Source: Bacteroidota bacterium (GTDB lineage Bacteria > Bacteroidota > Bacteroidia > Bacteroidales > Prolixibacteraceae). From it: a DNA stretch of 48,709 nt. The stretch covers positions 1 through 48,709 of the forward strand of contig JAJRSD010000030.1 of assembly GCA_024278975.1 (NCBI GenBank), in the 5' to 3' direction. Under the pieces are notes generated by a model. It was not told where the DNA came from. It saw nothing but the letters and a program-made list of their open reading frames with translations, and did not search any database. Numbering within the stretch: the stretch's first letter is position 1; the number at the start of each line of letters is the position of its first letter. A program made the translations under genes and the position numbers. Shown here piece after piece: positions 8,148 through 16,874 of this stretch.

Positions 8148-10019
8148 ATGATAAGCGAAAAAGTTAGTAAAAATATAATCTATATTTTCCTCCCGGCTCT
8201 TTTGATTTTACAGTTTATTTTTCTGATCCTAAACGAAAAAACTTTTGGTGGTGCCGACAGTATTTCGCATTTCCAAATTGCAAAATACGCATTTAAGTAC
8301 CCTGAGCTTTTTTTAGACCACTGGGGAAAACCCGTTTACACCACACTCTCTGCTCCATTTGCTGTTTTTGGGTTTAAAGCAGCACAACTATTTAACCTGC
8401 TCGCAGCGTTAATTGCATTGTGGTTTGTTTACAAAATAGCAGAGAAAATATATCGCCCGGGAGCTTTTTACACGGTTGTTTTAACTGCTTTTGCTCCTAT
8501 ATATTTCTTATTGATGAATACCTGTTTAACCGAAATACTTTTTAGTTTGGTACTTGTTGTTTCGGTTTGGTTGTTTATGAAAGACAGGTTGATTTTTGCT
8601 GCAATCGTATTATCATTTTTACCTTATGTACGAACCGAAAGTATTGTTATATTACCCATTTTTGCAGTTGCTTTTTTATTGAAACGATCGTGGATCCCAG
8701 TACTTTTACTTGCCACTGGCACCATTTTTTATTCGGTAGTTGGATATTTTGTATTCGATGATTTTTTGTGGATAATAAACCGCTTCCCATACCCAAAAGG
8801 CGAAAGTATTTACGGTAGTGGCAGCCTCCTTCATTTTATAAAAAAGAGTAATTTTATTTTCGGAATACCTTTTCTTATTGTTCTGATTATTGGCCTTTTC
8901 TCGTGGATATCAGAAATTCTTAAAAACTTCAGTCTCAAAAACAGATCGTTAATTCTGTTTATTATAATTGCCGGAAGCTGGCTTGCCTATTTTGCAGCAC
9001 ACAGTTTTGTTTGGTGGAAAGGGATGGGAGGCTCGCTGGGTTTAATCAGGGTTATTGGTGGCGTTATTCCGCTGGCAGCTTTAACGGCGTTAAAAGGAAT
9101 TCAGTTTATTTTCGAAAAAATTGAGAAAAAAACTAATGCAACCGGTGTGATTATTTTTATTACTGTTGCTCAGATATTTATGCTTTTCAACAAAAATCAT
9201 TTCCCCACAAAAGCCGATTCTATTGACAAACTTGTTACTAAAAGCTCTGCATTTATTAATCAGGATTTGGAGTTTGGTAAAGTTTATTATTTCAATCCAC
9301 AGTTTATTTTTTACCTCGGTCTCGACCCTTATGACAATACAAAATCTAGTTGGGGAGTTGGTGATAAAATACAACCTTCGAACTCCATGAGATTTGGTGA
9401 TTTATTGATTTGGGACGCACATTTCGGTCCAAACGAGGGAAGACTTGCTCTGGAAGCAGTTGAGAACGACAAAAATCTTCAACAAATAAAAACTTTTTTA
9501 CCTGTTAATAAAATAACAGTTTTGGGTGGTTACGATTATGAAATACAAATTTACAAGAAAGTTAAAATAAAGGTTGATGCACCAACCGAAAAAATATTTG
9601 AACGTAGTTTGAAAATATTACAGGGTAAATCGGGACAGATTATTTTACTTGACAACGAAAATGTTTTGGAGATAAAAAACTCTGACGAATACAGCTCTAA
9701 TATTGTGGTTTATACTGAAGAATTAGTCAAGAAGGAGATATTTGAAATAGAGTTAAATGTTGAATTTAAAAGTGATGAGATTATTGCAGATAAGGAAGTT
9801 TTGCTGGTAATTTCAGTTGAAAGGGGGAAGGAAAATTTTCGGTACGAAACCTTTCCACTTGAATGGACTGCCGACAATAAAGAGTGGAAGTATACTACAA
9901 AAAGTACTCGCCTTTCTTCTGATATTCCTGAATCGTCGCTAATAAAAATGTATATCTGGAACAGAGGAAAAAAACATCTTTACATAAAAAACTTCAAAAC
10001 TAAAATAACTAGTTTCTGA
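8148..10019 (+). CDS. GT-C membrane glycosyltransferase with C-terminal beta-sandwich
   Basis: This 623-residue multi-pass protein has about ten or more hydrophobic helices in residues 8-390 and a soluble C-terminal region. The first extracytoplasmic loop carries NEKTFGGADSISHFQIA, with the acidic residue expected of GT-C enzymes such as ArnT/PMT-type transferases that use lipid-phosphate sugars. The last 100 residues form a predicted beta-sandwich ending KMYIWNRGKKHLYIKNFKTK. This resembles the C-terminal module of the GT-C enzyme at 19749-21839 and the N-terminal module of the CotH protein at 12474. The start is placed at the ATG at 8148, after the previous stop, not at 8100. Acceptor and sugar are unknown. 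Confidence 0.8.
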   Translation: MISEKVSKNIIYIFLPALLILQFIFLILNEKTFGGADSISHFQIAKYAFKYPELFLDHWGKPVYTTLSAPFAVFGFKAAQLFNLLAALIALWFVYKIAEKIYRPGAFYTVVLTAFAPIYFLLMNTCLTEILFSLVLVVSVWLFMKDRLIFAAIVLSFLPYVRTESIVILPIFAVAFLLKRSWIPVLLLATGTIFYSVVGYFVFDDFLWIINRFPYPKGESIYGSGSLLHFIKKSNFIFGIPFLIVLIIGLFSWISEILKNFSLKNRSLILFIIIAGSWLAYFAAHSFVWWKGMGGSLGLIRVIGGVIPLAALTALKGIQFIFEKIEKKTNATGVIIFITVAQIFMLFNKNHFPTKADSIDKLVTKSSAFINQDLEFGKVYYFNPQFIFYLGLDPYDNTKSSWGVGDKIQPSNSMRFGDLLIWDAHFGPNEGRLALEAVENDKNLQQIKTFLPVNKITVLGGYDYEIQIYKKVKIKVDAPTEKIFERSLKILQGKSGQIILLDNENVLEIKNSDEYSSNIVVYTEELVKKEIFEIELNVEFKSDEIIADKEVLLVISVERGKENFRYETFPLEWTADNKEWKYTTKSTRLSSDIPESSLIKMYIWNRGKKHLYIKNFKTKITSF

Positions 10020-10036
10020 AAATATGTTAATTAGAA

Positions 10037-10939
10037 ATGATGATAGTCGAACCGAAAAATATTATTGAGTTGTACAGAAAACTAAATCTCCTGTTTCTGT
10101 CAATGTTTCTCGTATTTATTGCCACAGGGCAAAACGACACTATAAAATATTTTTTCGAGGGACACACTTATCAATGGCACACAGCCGGCGATAAAGTTGA
10201 TAAACGCCTTGAAGAATTTGATTTTTCAGGCTACGATGGAATTTGGCTCGGCGGCGATGTCTGTTCCGAATCACTTCTCAATTATACGACCTTAGAGTAT
10301 ATTCATGGGATTTTTGATTTAAAACATCCGAATACCCACTGGACACTGGGTAATCACGACGCACGGAATGGTAACTGGAACTGGCTGGAAGAACTCACCG
10401 AAAGAAAGACCTATTACACTTCGTTTTACAAAGGGATAAGTTACATGGTTTTAAATACTAATATAACACCCTACGATTGCGAGCAACTCAACGACCAGTA
10501 CCGGATTATTGTAAATTTGTGCGACACAATTCAAAAATCATCACACCTAATAATTTTAGTACACCACGGAATCTGGGAAGGAGTTCCGGGGCTACCTTCT
10601 CCGTACCAATACGCACAAAGCAACCTGAAATATTATAGTTTTAACTGCTACAATCACGATGCAACTTTTTTAAACGATATTTATCCGCGTTTAATTAAAG
10701 TAAAAGAGAGAGGTGTTGAAGTTATCTGCATTATTGGCGATATGGGGTCGCAAAAAATTGATGCGGTTTCCGACGATGGAATCTATTTTATAGGAACCGG
10801 ACTCAACCGTAGCAAATTTAAAGACCCTGTTGAACGCGAAAACTCACCGCGCGATTGGTTTATAGAGTTTAAACATGTTCCCAAAACAGGCTGGTTAGAT
10901 TGGCATTTTTACGATTTAGACTCAACACTGGCAAATTAA
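10037..10939 (+). CDS. Exported calcineurin-like metallophosphoesterase, atypical motifs
   Basis: This 300-residue protein has an N-terminal hydrophobic segment (LNLLFLSMFLVFIATGQ), suggesting export. The metallophosphoesterase motifs visible are IWLGGDV (70-75), LGNHD (104-108) and VHHG (175-178). The first DxH motif is not seen in its usual form (EGHTYQW at 41-47 is the nearest). The last GHxH motif is replaced by IIGDMG (232-237). The metal site is therefore altered and activity uncertain. An in-frame ATG follows immediately (M1-M2). It is co-directional with the two glycosyltransferases before it and converges with the T9SS protein after it (5-base gap). The substrate is unknown. Confidence 0.75.
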   Translation: MMIVEPKNIIELYRKLNLLFLSMFLVFIATGQNDTIKYFFEGHTYQWHTAGDKVDKRLEEFDFSGYDGIWLGGDVCSESLLNYTTLEYIHGIFDLKHPNTHWTLGNHDARNGNWNWLEELTERKTYYTSFYKGISYMVLNTNITPYDCEQLNDQYRIIVNLCDTIQKSSHLIILVHHGIWEGVPGLPSPYQYAQSNLKYYSFNCYNHDATFLNDIYPRLIKVKERGVEVICIIGDMGSQKIDAVSDDGIYFIGTGLNRSKFKDPVERENSPRDWFIEFKHVPKTGWLDWHFYDLDSTLAN

Positions 10940-10944
10940 TTTTT

Positions 10945-12402
10945 TTACTGAAAAACCAATTTCCCTTTGTAAACAGTTTTATTATTTGATTTAATAATAT
11001 AGAGGTAGAGTCCTGCTCGAAAATTAGTTTGATATTCAGTCAGAATATTAGGTTCAACCGAGTCAGTGTAAACCAGCACTCCCTGTGCATTGTACAGTGT
11101 AAGTGCAAAATTATTATTCACTTTGGTGTCTATCAAAATCGAGAATTTATTTATTGCGGGGTTGGGAAAAATGCTGATTTGTTCAATACTATCGTTTAGT
11201 GGTTGAATTTTGGACATTACTCTGGGATTACCATTTTTTGATATTTTATAAAAAGCAATATCTTTTTTCCCAATCTCGCCACTGTCAGTCCAGCCGGTAA
11301 AAGCACAACCCGAGTCGGGGGTACAAACCAGTGCTCTACTATAATCCGAGTCTTCGCCTCCATAGATGCTTTCCCAAATCACCTCTCCATCCAGATCGGT
11401 TTTAATCAAAAAATGGTCGGGTTTGTAATTGTCCGAGAAACTGGCACTGGTTCCTAAAATATAAAGGTTGTTATCATCGCTTAACCGAACCGATTCGCCG
11501 TATTCAAAATCTGCACCGCCATAAGTTTTAAACCATAATTCATTACCGTCTTCATCAATTTTCATCAGAAAAATATCGAAACTTCCTTCACCTTCGCTTT
11601 GTGTCGAGCCGCAAACATAATATCCTCCCCCGGGTGCTTTAATTATCTCTTTTGCCCAATCGTGCGCCGTTCCGCCAAAAGTTTTCTCCCAGAGTTTTTC
11701 GCCTTGTGCATTTGTTTTAATAATGTAGATATCAGCATCGTGGTTTAAAAAATCGACACTGGTTGTATTGTAAAAACCACCCAATGTACCTACAATTAAA
11801 AACTCACCACTATCATTCTCAATCACGTCGAAGCCCTGATCAATATATCGTTCTCCAAAATCATTCTCCCAAATAATCTTGCCATTTTGGTCTGCTTTTA
11901 CCAAATATGCATTGCCGAAAATATCTGTCTGCTGTCCTAATCCAACCATTACAAAAGCATCATCTTTCGTAATAATAAATTTATGCCCCAGATTACTTCT
12001 GGAGCCACCGTAATATTCTCTCCATTTTTGCTTCCCTTCAAAATCGAGTTTTATCAAAACCATATCGTTATTCGAAAAACCACCATCCCACATCTTCCCT
12101 AAAACAAAAATCCCATTATCGTTTACTAAAATATGTTTTCCAATGTCGTGATGTTTTTCACCAAAAGCAAACTCGTTTTTAACACTTCCATTTTCGTTAA
12201 GTTGGAGTACATAGAAGTTGGTAGCACTTTTTGCTGTTTCGCGTGTTGTGCCAACTATGTAGAAATTATTTTTGTATCGGGTTATCGAACAAGCAACATC
12301 ATTTTCAGAACTTCCGTAAGTAGATCCGTTTTGAGAAAAAGTAATTTGGGTTCCCAAAAAAAACAGAGCTATTAAAATAATATTTTGTAAACTATAATTC
12401 AT
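10945..12402 (-). CDS. Secreted beta-propeller protein with T9SS sorting domain
   Basis: This 485-residue protein has a signal peptide (LQNIILIALFFLGTQITFSQ). It then carries about seven repeats of roughly 50 residues in the pattern KTYGGxxxD/E-xG-x-S/I-x(5)-G-x-Y-I-x-G, for example ENDFGERYIDQGFDVIENDS and FKTYGGADFEYGESVRLSDD. These are typical of SBBP/delta-60 beta-propellers. The C-terminus (ISIFPNPAINKFSILI ... GLYLYIIKSNNKTVYKGKLV) is a canonical type A T9SS sorting domain. The protein should therefore cross the outer membrane and be released or attached at the surface. No catalytic motif is seen. It is divergent from the CotH operon, with 71 bases between the starts, so shared regulation is possible. 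Confidence 0.88.
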   Translation of the reverse strand: MNYSLQNIILIALFFLGTQITFSQNGSTYGSSENDVACSITRYKNNFYIVGTTRETAKSATNFYVLQLNENGSVKNEFAFGEKHHDIGKHILVNDNGIFVLGKMWDGGFSNNDMVLIKLDFEGKQKWREYYGGSRSNLGHKFIITKDDAFVMVGLGQQTDIFGNAYLVKADQNGKIIWENDFGERYIDQGFDVIENDSGEFLIVGTLGGFYNTTSVDFLNHDADIYIIKTNAQGEKLWEKTFGGTAHDWAKEIIKAPGGGYYVCGSTQSEGEGSFDIFLMKIDEDGNELWFKTYGGADFEYGESVRLSDDNNLYILGTSASFSDNYKPDHFLIKTDLDGEVIWESIYGGEDSDYSRALVCTPDSGCAFTGWTDSGEIGKKDIAFYKISKNGNPRVMSKIQPLNDSIEQISIFPNPAINKFSILIDTKVNNNFALTLYNAQGVLVYTDSVEPNILTEYQTNFRAGLYLYIIKSNNKTVYKGKLVFQ

Positions 12403-12419
12403 AATAAAAAAAGAGATGA

Positions 12420-12427
12420 CAAAGTTA
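12420..12427 (-). promoter_or_regulatory. -7 box of the T9SS beta-propeller gene
   Basis: The minus strand reads TAACTTTG (TAnnTTTG), 18 bases before the start codon at 12402. No clear -33 element is seen. It pairs back to back with the promoter at 12448-12455. Confidence 0.4.
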
Positions 12428-12447
12428 TAAGAATGTTTATGATTTGT

Positions 12448-12455
12448 TATTTTTG
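12448..12455 (+). promoter_or_regulatory. -7 box of the CotH operon
   Basis: TATTTTTG matches TAnnTTTG and ends 19 bases before the ATG at 12474. This is a good distance for a short leader. The -33 element is weak. Confidence 0.45.
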
Positions 12456-12473
12456 CCGCACATAATTTTTTGA

Positions 12474-15443
12474 ATGAGATTCTTATTTTACCTTTTATTT
12501 ATTTGTTCGACGGTGTTTTTATTTTCGTGTTCTAATCGCGATCACAATAAAGATACCGGCAAATACAATATGTATTATTGCGGTGCAGAGAAGATTGATT
12601 TAAATGAGAATAAGTTTAGCGAAGACTCATCAAAAAATATCTTTTTTCAGAATACCGATACTCAATCCGAAGATTTCTCTTTTACCGGAAAGTACTCGGT
12701 AAAGTTATTTCCGGGAAGACCCTATGCCTTAACAACCGAATTAAAAAATATTGCTCCCGACGATTATCTGAAAATTACTGTGTGGCGAAAAACACCCAAC
12801 AATAACGGTGTTATTGTTATTGATGGCGGTGACGGTTTTTACCATGCGGGTAAAAATATTATTGAAAAAGGCGAAAACGGATGGGACAAAATTTTTATAG
12901 AGTATCATGTTCCTCCTAACTTTTTTAATAGAAAAGTTAAAATATTTGTATGGAGCAACAGCAATGACACTGTTTATTTCGACGATCTTAAAATTGTACA
13001 TCGCGATAAAAAATTATATCCCGACTATATAAATGCTCGTGGGTTACAGATTCATACAGATCAGATTAACCTGTCTAAACTAAACAAGAAACGAATAAGA
13101 GCTTTTGAAACCGGTGTTTTGGTAAATTCTGACGAAGATTATTCAAGTATGGTTTTGTTCGACGGGCAAGATTTTTTAAACGGAACATTCAGATTAAAAG
13201 GCGATTTGGTTGACCACCTGCAAGGCGAGAAATGGTCGTACAGGATAAAACTGAAAAAGGAGTTTGCCTGGAGGAATATACGGACATTTTCGATTCAGAA
13301 CCCATCTACACGCTATTTCTTGGCGGAGTGGCTGTCTCATAAAATTTTTAAACACGAAAATGTTCTTACAACCAGGTACGGTTTTATTCCTGTTAAAATT
13401 AATGACCAGTCGTTGGGGATTTATGCGTGGGAAGAGCATTTCGAAAAACAGTTGATTGAAAGTAATAACAGACGCGAGGGACCAATTATAAGATTCGATG
13501 AAAGCCTGTTTTGGCAACGGGTTTTAGAAACCAAAGTAACCGGAAAAGAGTGGAATATTGATTATTTTGGTGCAGCAAAAATAATTCCTTTCAAGGCAAA
13601 CAAAACTGTTTCCGACACAGCTTTGTATAAACAGTTTACAGAGGCACAAAACCTTTTGTTTCAATACAAAAACAGAGTTAAACCGGTTTCAGAAATTTTT
13701 GATATTAATAAACTTGCCAAATATTACGCACTGGTTGATATAACACAGGCATACCACGGGTTTGCATGGCACAACCAGCGTTTTTATTACAACCCTGTTA
13801 CCTGTTTGCTCGAACCAATTGCTTTCGATGGTTATATAGAAAATGGTGTTTTTAAACGAATTGATGAGCAGGTAAATGGTCTTCTAAATGCTGATAATAT
13901 TTACAACTATTCCCGGGAAGAACTATTGCTGTTTCAGGCATTTGCCGACTCTGTTTTTAATAAAAAATACATACACTATTTACAAGAATATAGTACCCCG
14001 GAATTTGTCGATGAAATTATCTCTGAGTATCAGCAAAATGCCGATTCACTTTCGGCACTTATAAAAGATGAGTTCCCATATTATCAGTTTAATTTTAGTT
14101 TGTTGAAAAAACAGACTGAGTTTGTACGAAATAATATAAACAAAATAGAATCTAATATATTGGAATTAAGGACAGCCATTAATGCAGTTCAACAGAAAGA
14201 TTTTGGCAGAGAATATACAACTGATGTTAATAAAAATCTTATCCCATTTCAGGTTCAGGCTTTTTTTGATAAGAGTAAACAGCAACTCGAAATTTTGAAT
14301 TTCAGTAATACTACAATTAAAGTTTTAGGTGTTTTTATGGCAGACCAACTTCCTGTTAGTTTCGATTCGAAATTCGAGATTAAACCATATAAAGGCACAA
14401 ATCCTCAACGAATTTCTGTAGAGCAAACCGGTAGCCCCCTAAAAGTTTTATTCTCGGTTAATAACGAAATGTTTGAAACTGAAGTTAGCAACTGGCCTGC
14501 ACCGGGGAACTTATCAAGGCGGCAAAAAATGTTGGAAAACTTGCATATTTCGGACTTGCCGGTTATTGATAATACTGTATATTTCGACGGGAAATATAGT
14601 TTCCATAAAGACGTGGTAATTCCGGCAACCATGAATGTGGTTTTCAAACCAGGCACCGAAATTGATTTGGTAAACGGAGCAGGATTTTTCTCTTTTGCAC
14701 CTGTTGAAATGATTGGAACAGAAATCGACTCAATAAAAATAACCTCGTCGGATAAATCGGCAAATGGGTTTAATATAATTCAACCCAAAGGTTTATCGCA
14801 ATTAAAATTTGTTAGATTTTCAGGAATTAGCAATCTGAGAAAAGGTGGATGGCAAACACCCGCTGCAATATCTTTTTACGAAGCAGATGTTAAAATGAAA
14901 AATTGTACTTTTGAAACCAATTTTAATTGCGACGACGCTTTAAATATTGTACGTTCCGACTTTTCAGTAGCAAATTGCAGGTTCGAAAATACATTTGCCG
15001 ATGCGTTTGATTCTGATTTTTGTACAGGAAAAGTAAGTAATTGCATTTTTGAAAATATTGGAAATGATGCAATAGACTTTTCGGGAAGTAATGTTGAAAT
15101 TGCAAATTGCAGGATGATTAATATTTCGGATAAAGCAATTTCTGGTGGCGAAAATTCTACTCTGTTTGTTTCTGAATGCGAAATTAACAAAGCCAATATT
15201 GGAGTGGCAGCAAAAGATTTATCGAAAGTAGAATTGAATAAAATAAAAATGTTAAATACGGTTTATGGCTTGGTTGCGTTTCAAAAGAAACCGGAATACG
15301 GACCGGCAAAAATTATTATCGATAACTTGAAAATTGGGGAAAATGTAATTTCCCATCATATTGAATTGAACTCGGTTTTAATAGTAAATGGGAAAACCAT
15401 AAATGGGAACGAAAAAAAATTAGCAATAAAATTATATCAATAA
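12474..15443 (+). CDS. CotH-family kinase lipoprotein with beta-sandwich and beta-helix
   Basis: This 989-residue surface or periplasmic lipoprotein has its lipobox at LFSC (C19). Residues about 32-178 form a beta-sandwich (TGKYSVKLF, ITVWRK, FVWSNSNDTVYFDD), which resembles the C-terminal module of the GT-C protein at 19749. Residues about 195-560 match the CotH kinase fold. They include FRLKGDLVDHLQGEKWSYRI (the RLKGNSTW-like entry) and then YYALVDITQAYHG, AWHNQRFYYNP and EPIAFDGY, which hold the expected catalytic and metal-binding Asp positions. Residues about 700-960 form a right-handed parallel beta-helix with N-C-x-F/I-x-N rungs (VANCRFENTFADAFDSD, VSNCIFENIGNDAIDFS). CotH proteins phosphorylate proteins in spore coats, and this substrate is unknown. 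The beta-helix and sandwich suggest a polysaccharide surface as partner. DUF4956 follows after 6 bases. Confidence 0.85.
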   Translation: MRFLFYLLFICSTVFLFSCSNRDHNKDTGKYNMYYCGAEKIDLNENKFSEDSSKNIFFQNTDTQSEDFSFTGKYSVKLFPGRPYALTTELKNIAPDDYLKITVWRKTPNNNGVIVIDGGDGFYHAGKNIIEKGENGWDKIFIEYHVPPNFFNRKVKIFVWSNSNDTVYFDDLKIVHRDKKLYPDYINARGLQIHTDQINLSKLNKKRIRAFETGVLVNSDEDYSSMVLFDGQDFLNGTFRLKGDLVDHLQGEKWSYRIKLKKEFAWRNIRTFSIQNPSTRYFLAEWLSHKIFKHENVLTTRYGFIPVKINDQSLGIYAWEEHFEKQLIESNNRREGPIIRFDESLFWQRVLETKVTGKEWNIDYFGAAKIIPFKANKTVSDTALYKQFTEAQNLLFQYKNRVKPVSEIFDINKLAKYYALVDITQAYHGFAWHNQRFYYNPVTCLLEPIAFDGYIENGVFKRIDEQVNGLLNADNIYNYSREELLLFQAFADSVFNKKYIHYLQEYSTPEFVDEIISEYQQNADSLSALIKDEFPYYQFNFSLLKKQTEFVRNNINKIESNILELRTAINAVQQKDFGREYTTDVNKNLIPFQVQAFFDKSKQQLEILNFSNTTIKVLGVFMADQLPVSFDSKFEIKPYKGTNPQRISVEQTGSPLKVLFSVNNEMFETEVSNWPAPGNLSRRQKMLENLHISDLPVIDNTVYFDGKYSFHKDVVIPATMNVVFKPGTEIDLVNGAGFFSFAPVEMIGTEIDSIKITSSDKSANGFNIIQPKGLSQLKFVRFSGISNLRKGGWQTPAAISFYEADVKMKNCTFETNFNCDDALNIVRSDFSVANCRFENTFADAFDSDFCTGKVSNCIFENIGNDAIDFSGSNVEIANCRMINISDKAISGGENSTLFVSECEINKANIGVAAKDLSKVELNKIKMLNTVYGLVAFQKKPEYGPAKIIIDNLKIGENVISHHIELNSVLIVNGKTINGNEKKLAIKLYQ

Positions 15444-15449
15444 ATTATT

Positions 15450-16130
15450 ATGGATAAATGGAATCTTTTTCAACGGTTTTTAATAACCGAAAATGCGAAT
15501 ATTTCGATTATAGATTTTTTAATTAATGCGGCAATTATTTTAATACTTTCGTTTATTTTGGAATTTACATACACCCGGTGTGCAAAAAGTTTATCGGGAA
15601 GAAAAGTATTTGCCGCCAATTTTTTTCTGCTTGCATTTACAACAATGCTTATTATTACCATTGTAAAATCGTCGTTGGCACTGTCGCTGGGATTGGTTGG
15701 AGCGTTGTCAATAGTAAGGTTCAGGGCTGCAATTAAAGAGCCGGAAGAGTTGGCGTATCTGTTTTTTACCATCTCAATTGGTTTAGGACTTGGTGCAAAC
15801 CAGCGGGTTATAACAGTTTTAGGGGCACTGGTTTTACTCGCTGTAATCTGGGGCAAGTATTTTACTACTAAAAAAACACGTCAACAAAACTTGTATTTAA
15901 CTGTAAGCGGGAATGGAGTTGATAAACCTGCTCTCGATATAATTGATAGTCTTGTAAACGAAATATTCAGGGCATCGAAACTGGTTAGGTACGATGAAAC
16001 TTCGGAAACAATTGAGGCAGCATTTTGGGTTGAAATAAAAAAAACGGAGGATCTCCAGAGTTTTAAAACAAAGCTAAATAAGATAAATCCCGGAATAAGA
16101 GTTTCATTTATCGACAATAACTCATTTTAA
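15450..16130 (+). CDS. DUF4956 family membrane protein
   Basis: This 226-residue protein has four or so hydrophobic helices in the first 140 residues (IDFLINAAIILILSFILEF; ANFFLLAFTTMLIITIVKSS; LAYLFFTISIGLGLG; ITVLGALVLLAVIWGKYF). They are followed by a cytoplasmic ferredoxin-like tail of about 85 residues. The conserved DUF4956 signature, GLVGALSIVRFRAAIKEPEE (81-100), is intact, with charged RFR and KEPEE in a membrane-adjacent loop. It lies between CotH and the VTC-domain gene, 6 and 9 bases from them. This trio recurs in bacteria. DUF4956 has no established activity. I infer a membrane partner or channel for the VTC polymerase. Confidence 0.88.
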   Translation: MDKWNLFQRFLITENANISIIDFLINAAIILILSFILEFTYTRCAKSLSGRKVFAANFFLLAFTTMLIITIVKSSLALSLGLVGALSIVRFRAAIKEPEELAYLFFTISIGLGLGANQRVITVLGALVLLAVIWGKYFTTKKTRQQNLYLTVSGNGVDKPALDIIDSLVNEIFRASKLVRYDETSETIEAAFWVEIKKTEDLQSFKTKLNKINPGIRVSFIDNNSF

Positions 16131-16139
16131 TTAGCCCGG

Positions 16140-16850
16140 ATGCAAAGCGGATACACCGAGTTAAATAGTTACAGGTACGAACGAAAATTTGTTTCGCAGC
16201 ATATTTCTACTGCACAAACAGAGGCTGTGATAAAACAGAACAGTGCTTTCTTTACACCTGTTTTTCAACCCCGGAGAATTAATAATATCTATTTTGACAC
16301 ACCTGGTTTAGACTGTTATTTCGATAATCTTTTCGGTAACAGGCATCGCTGGAAAGTTCGTGTGCGTTGGTATAACGATATTTTTGGTGAGATTAAATCT
16401 CCAATTCTCGAATTCAAATTAAAAAAGGGTTTGGTGGGAACAAAAAGATCGTTTAAAATACCACCGTTTACCATCGACAGAAACCGTTTTGATGTAAATT
16501 TATGGAAAGATATTTTTATGGCCTCAGTATTGCCCGACGATGTAAAAGAGAAATTGGCGGGTGTGCAACCTGTTTTATTAAATACCTACAAACGGAGCTA
16601 TTTTTCTACTTTCAACAAAAAATTCAGGGTTACGATAGACACCCAACTTGAGTATTATAATCTGCGTCCTACGTGGAACCATTTTAATTTTGTTTTCACC
16701 GAAGAGTTTAAAACTGTTGTTGAACTAAAATACGACCAACAATGGAACGGGGAGGCAGATACTATTACCAATCAATTTCCGTTTCGGTTAAATAAAAACT
16801 CAAAATTTGTTGCCGGGATGAACCATTTTAGAAACGAAATACCGGACTAA
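16140..16850 (+). CDS. VTC-domain polyphosphate polymerase-like protein
   Basis: This 236-residue soluble protein has the triphosphate-tunnel fold of the VTC family, in which yeast Vtc4 builds polyphosphate from ATP. The tunnel-lining strands are recognisable: YERKF (13-17), NIYFDT (49-54), WKVRVRWY (71-78), EFKLKKG (91-97), GTKRSF (100-105), KRSYFS and RVTIDTQLEYY. The Glu/Lys pair VVELKYD (193-199) is also present. All the basic and acidic residues expected in the tunnel appear present, so activity is plausible. There is no SPX domain and no TM segment, and membrane attachment would come from DUF4956 next door. The methyltransferase-glycosyltransferase gene follows after 24 bases. Confidence 0.85.
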   Translation: MQSGYTELNSYRYERKFVSQHISTAQTEAVIKQNSAFFTPVFQPRRINNIYFDTPGLDCYFDNLFGNRHRWKVRVRWYNDIFGEIKSPILEFKLKKGLVGTKRSFKIPPFTIDRNRFDVNLWKDIFMASVLPDDVKEKLAGVQPVLLNTYKRSYFSTFNKKFRVTIDTQLEYYNLRPTWNHFNFVFTEEFKTVVELKYDQQWNGEADTITNQFPFRLNKNSKFVAGMNHFRNEIPD

Positions 16851-16874
16851 CTTTATACTTATAAAAATAAGCAG

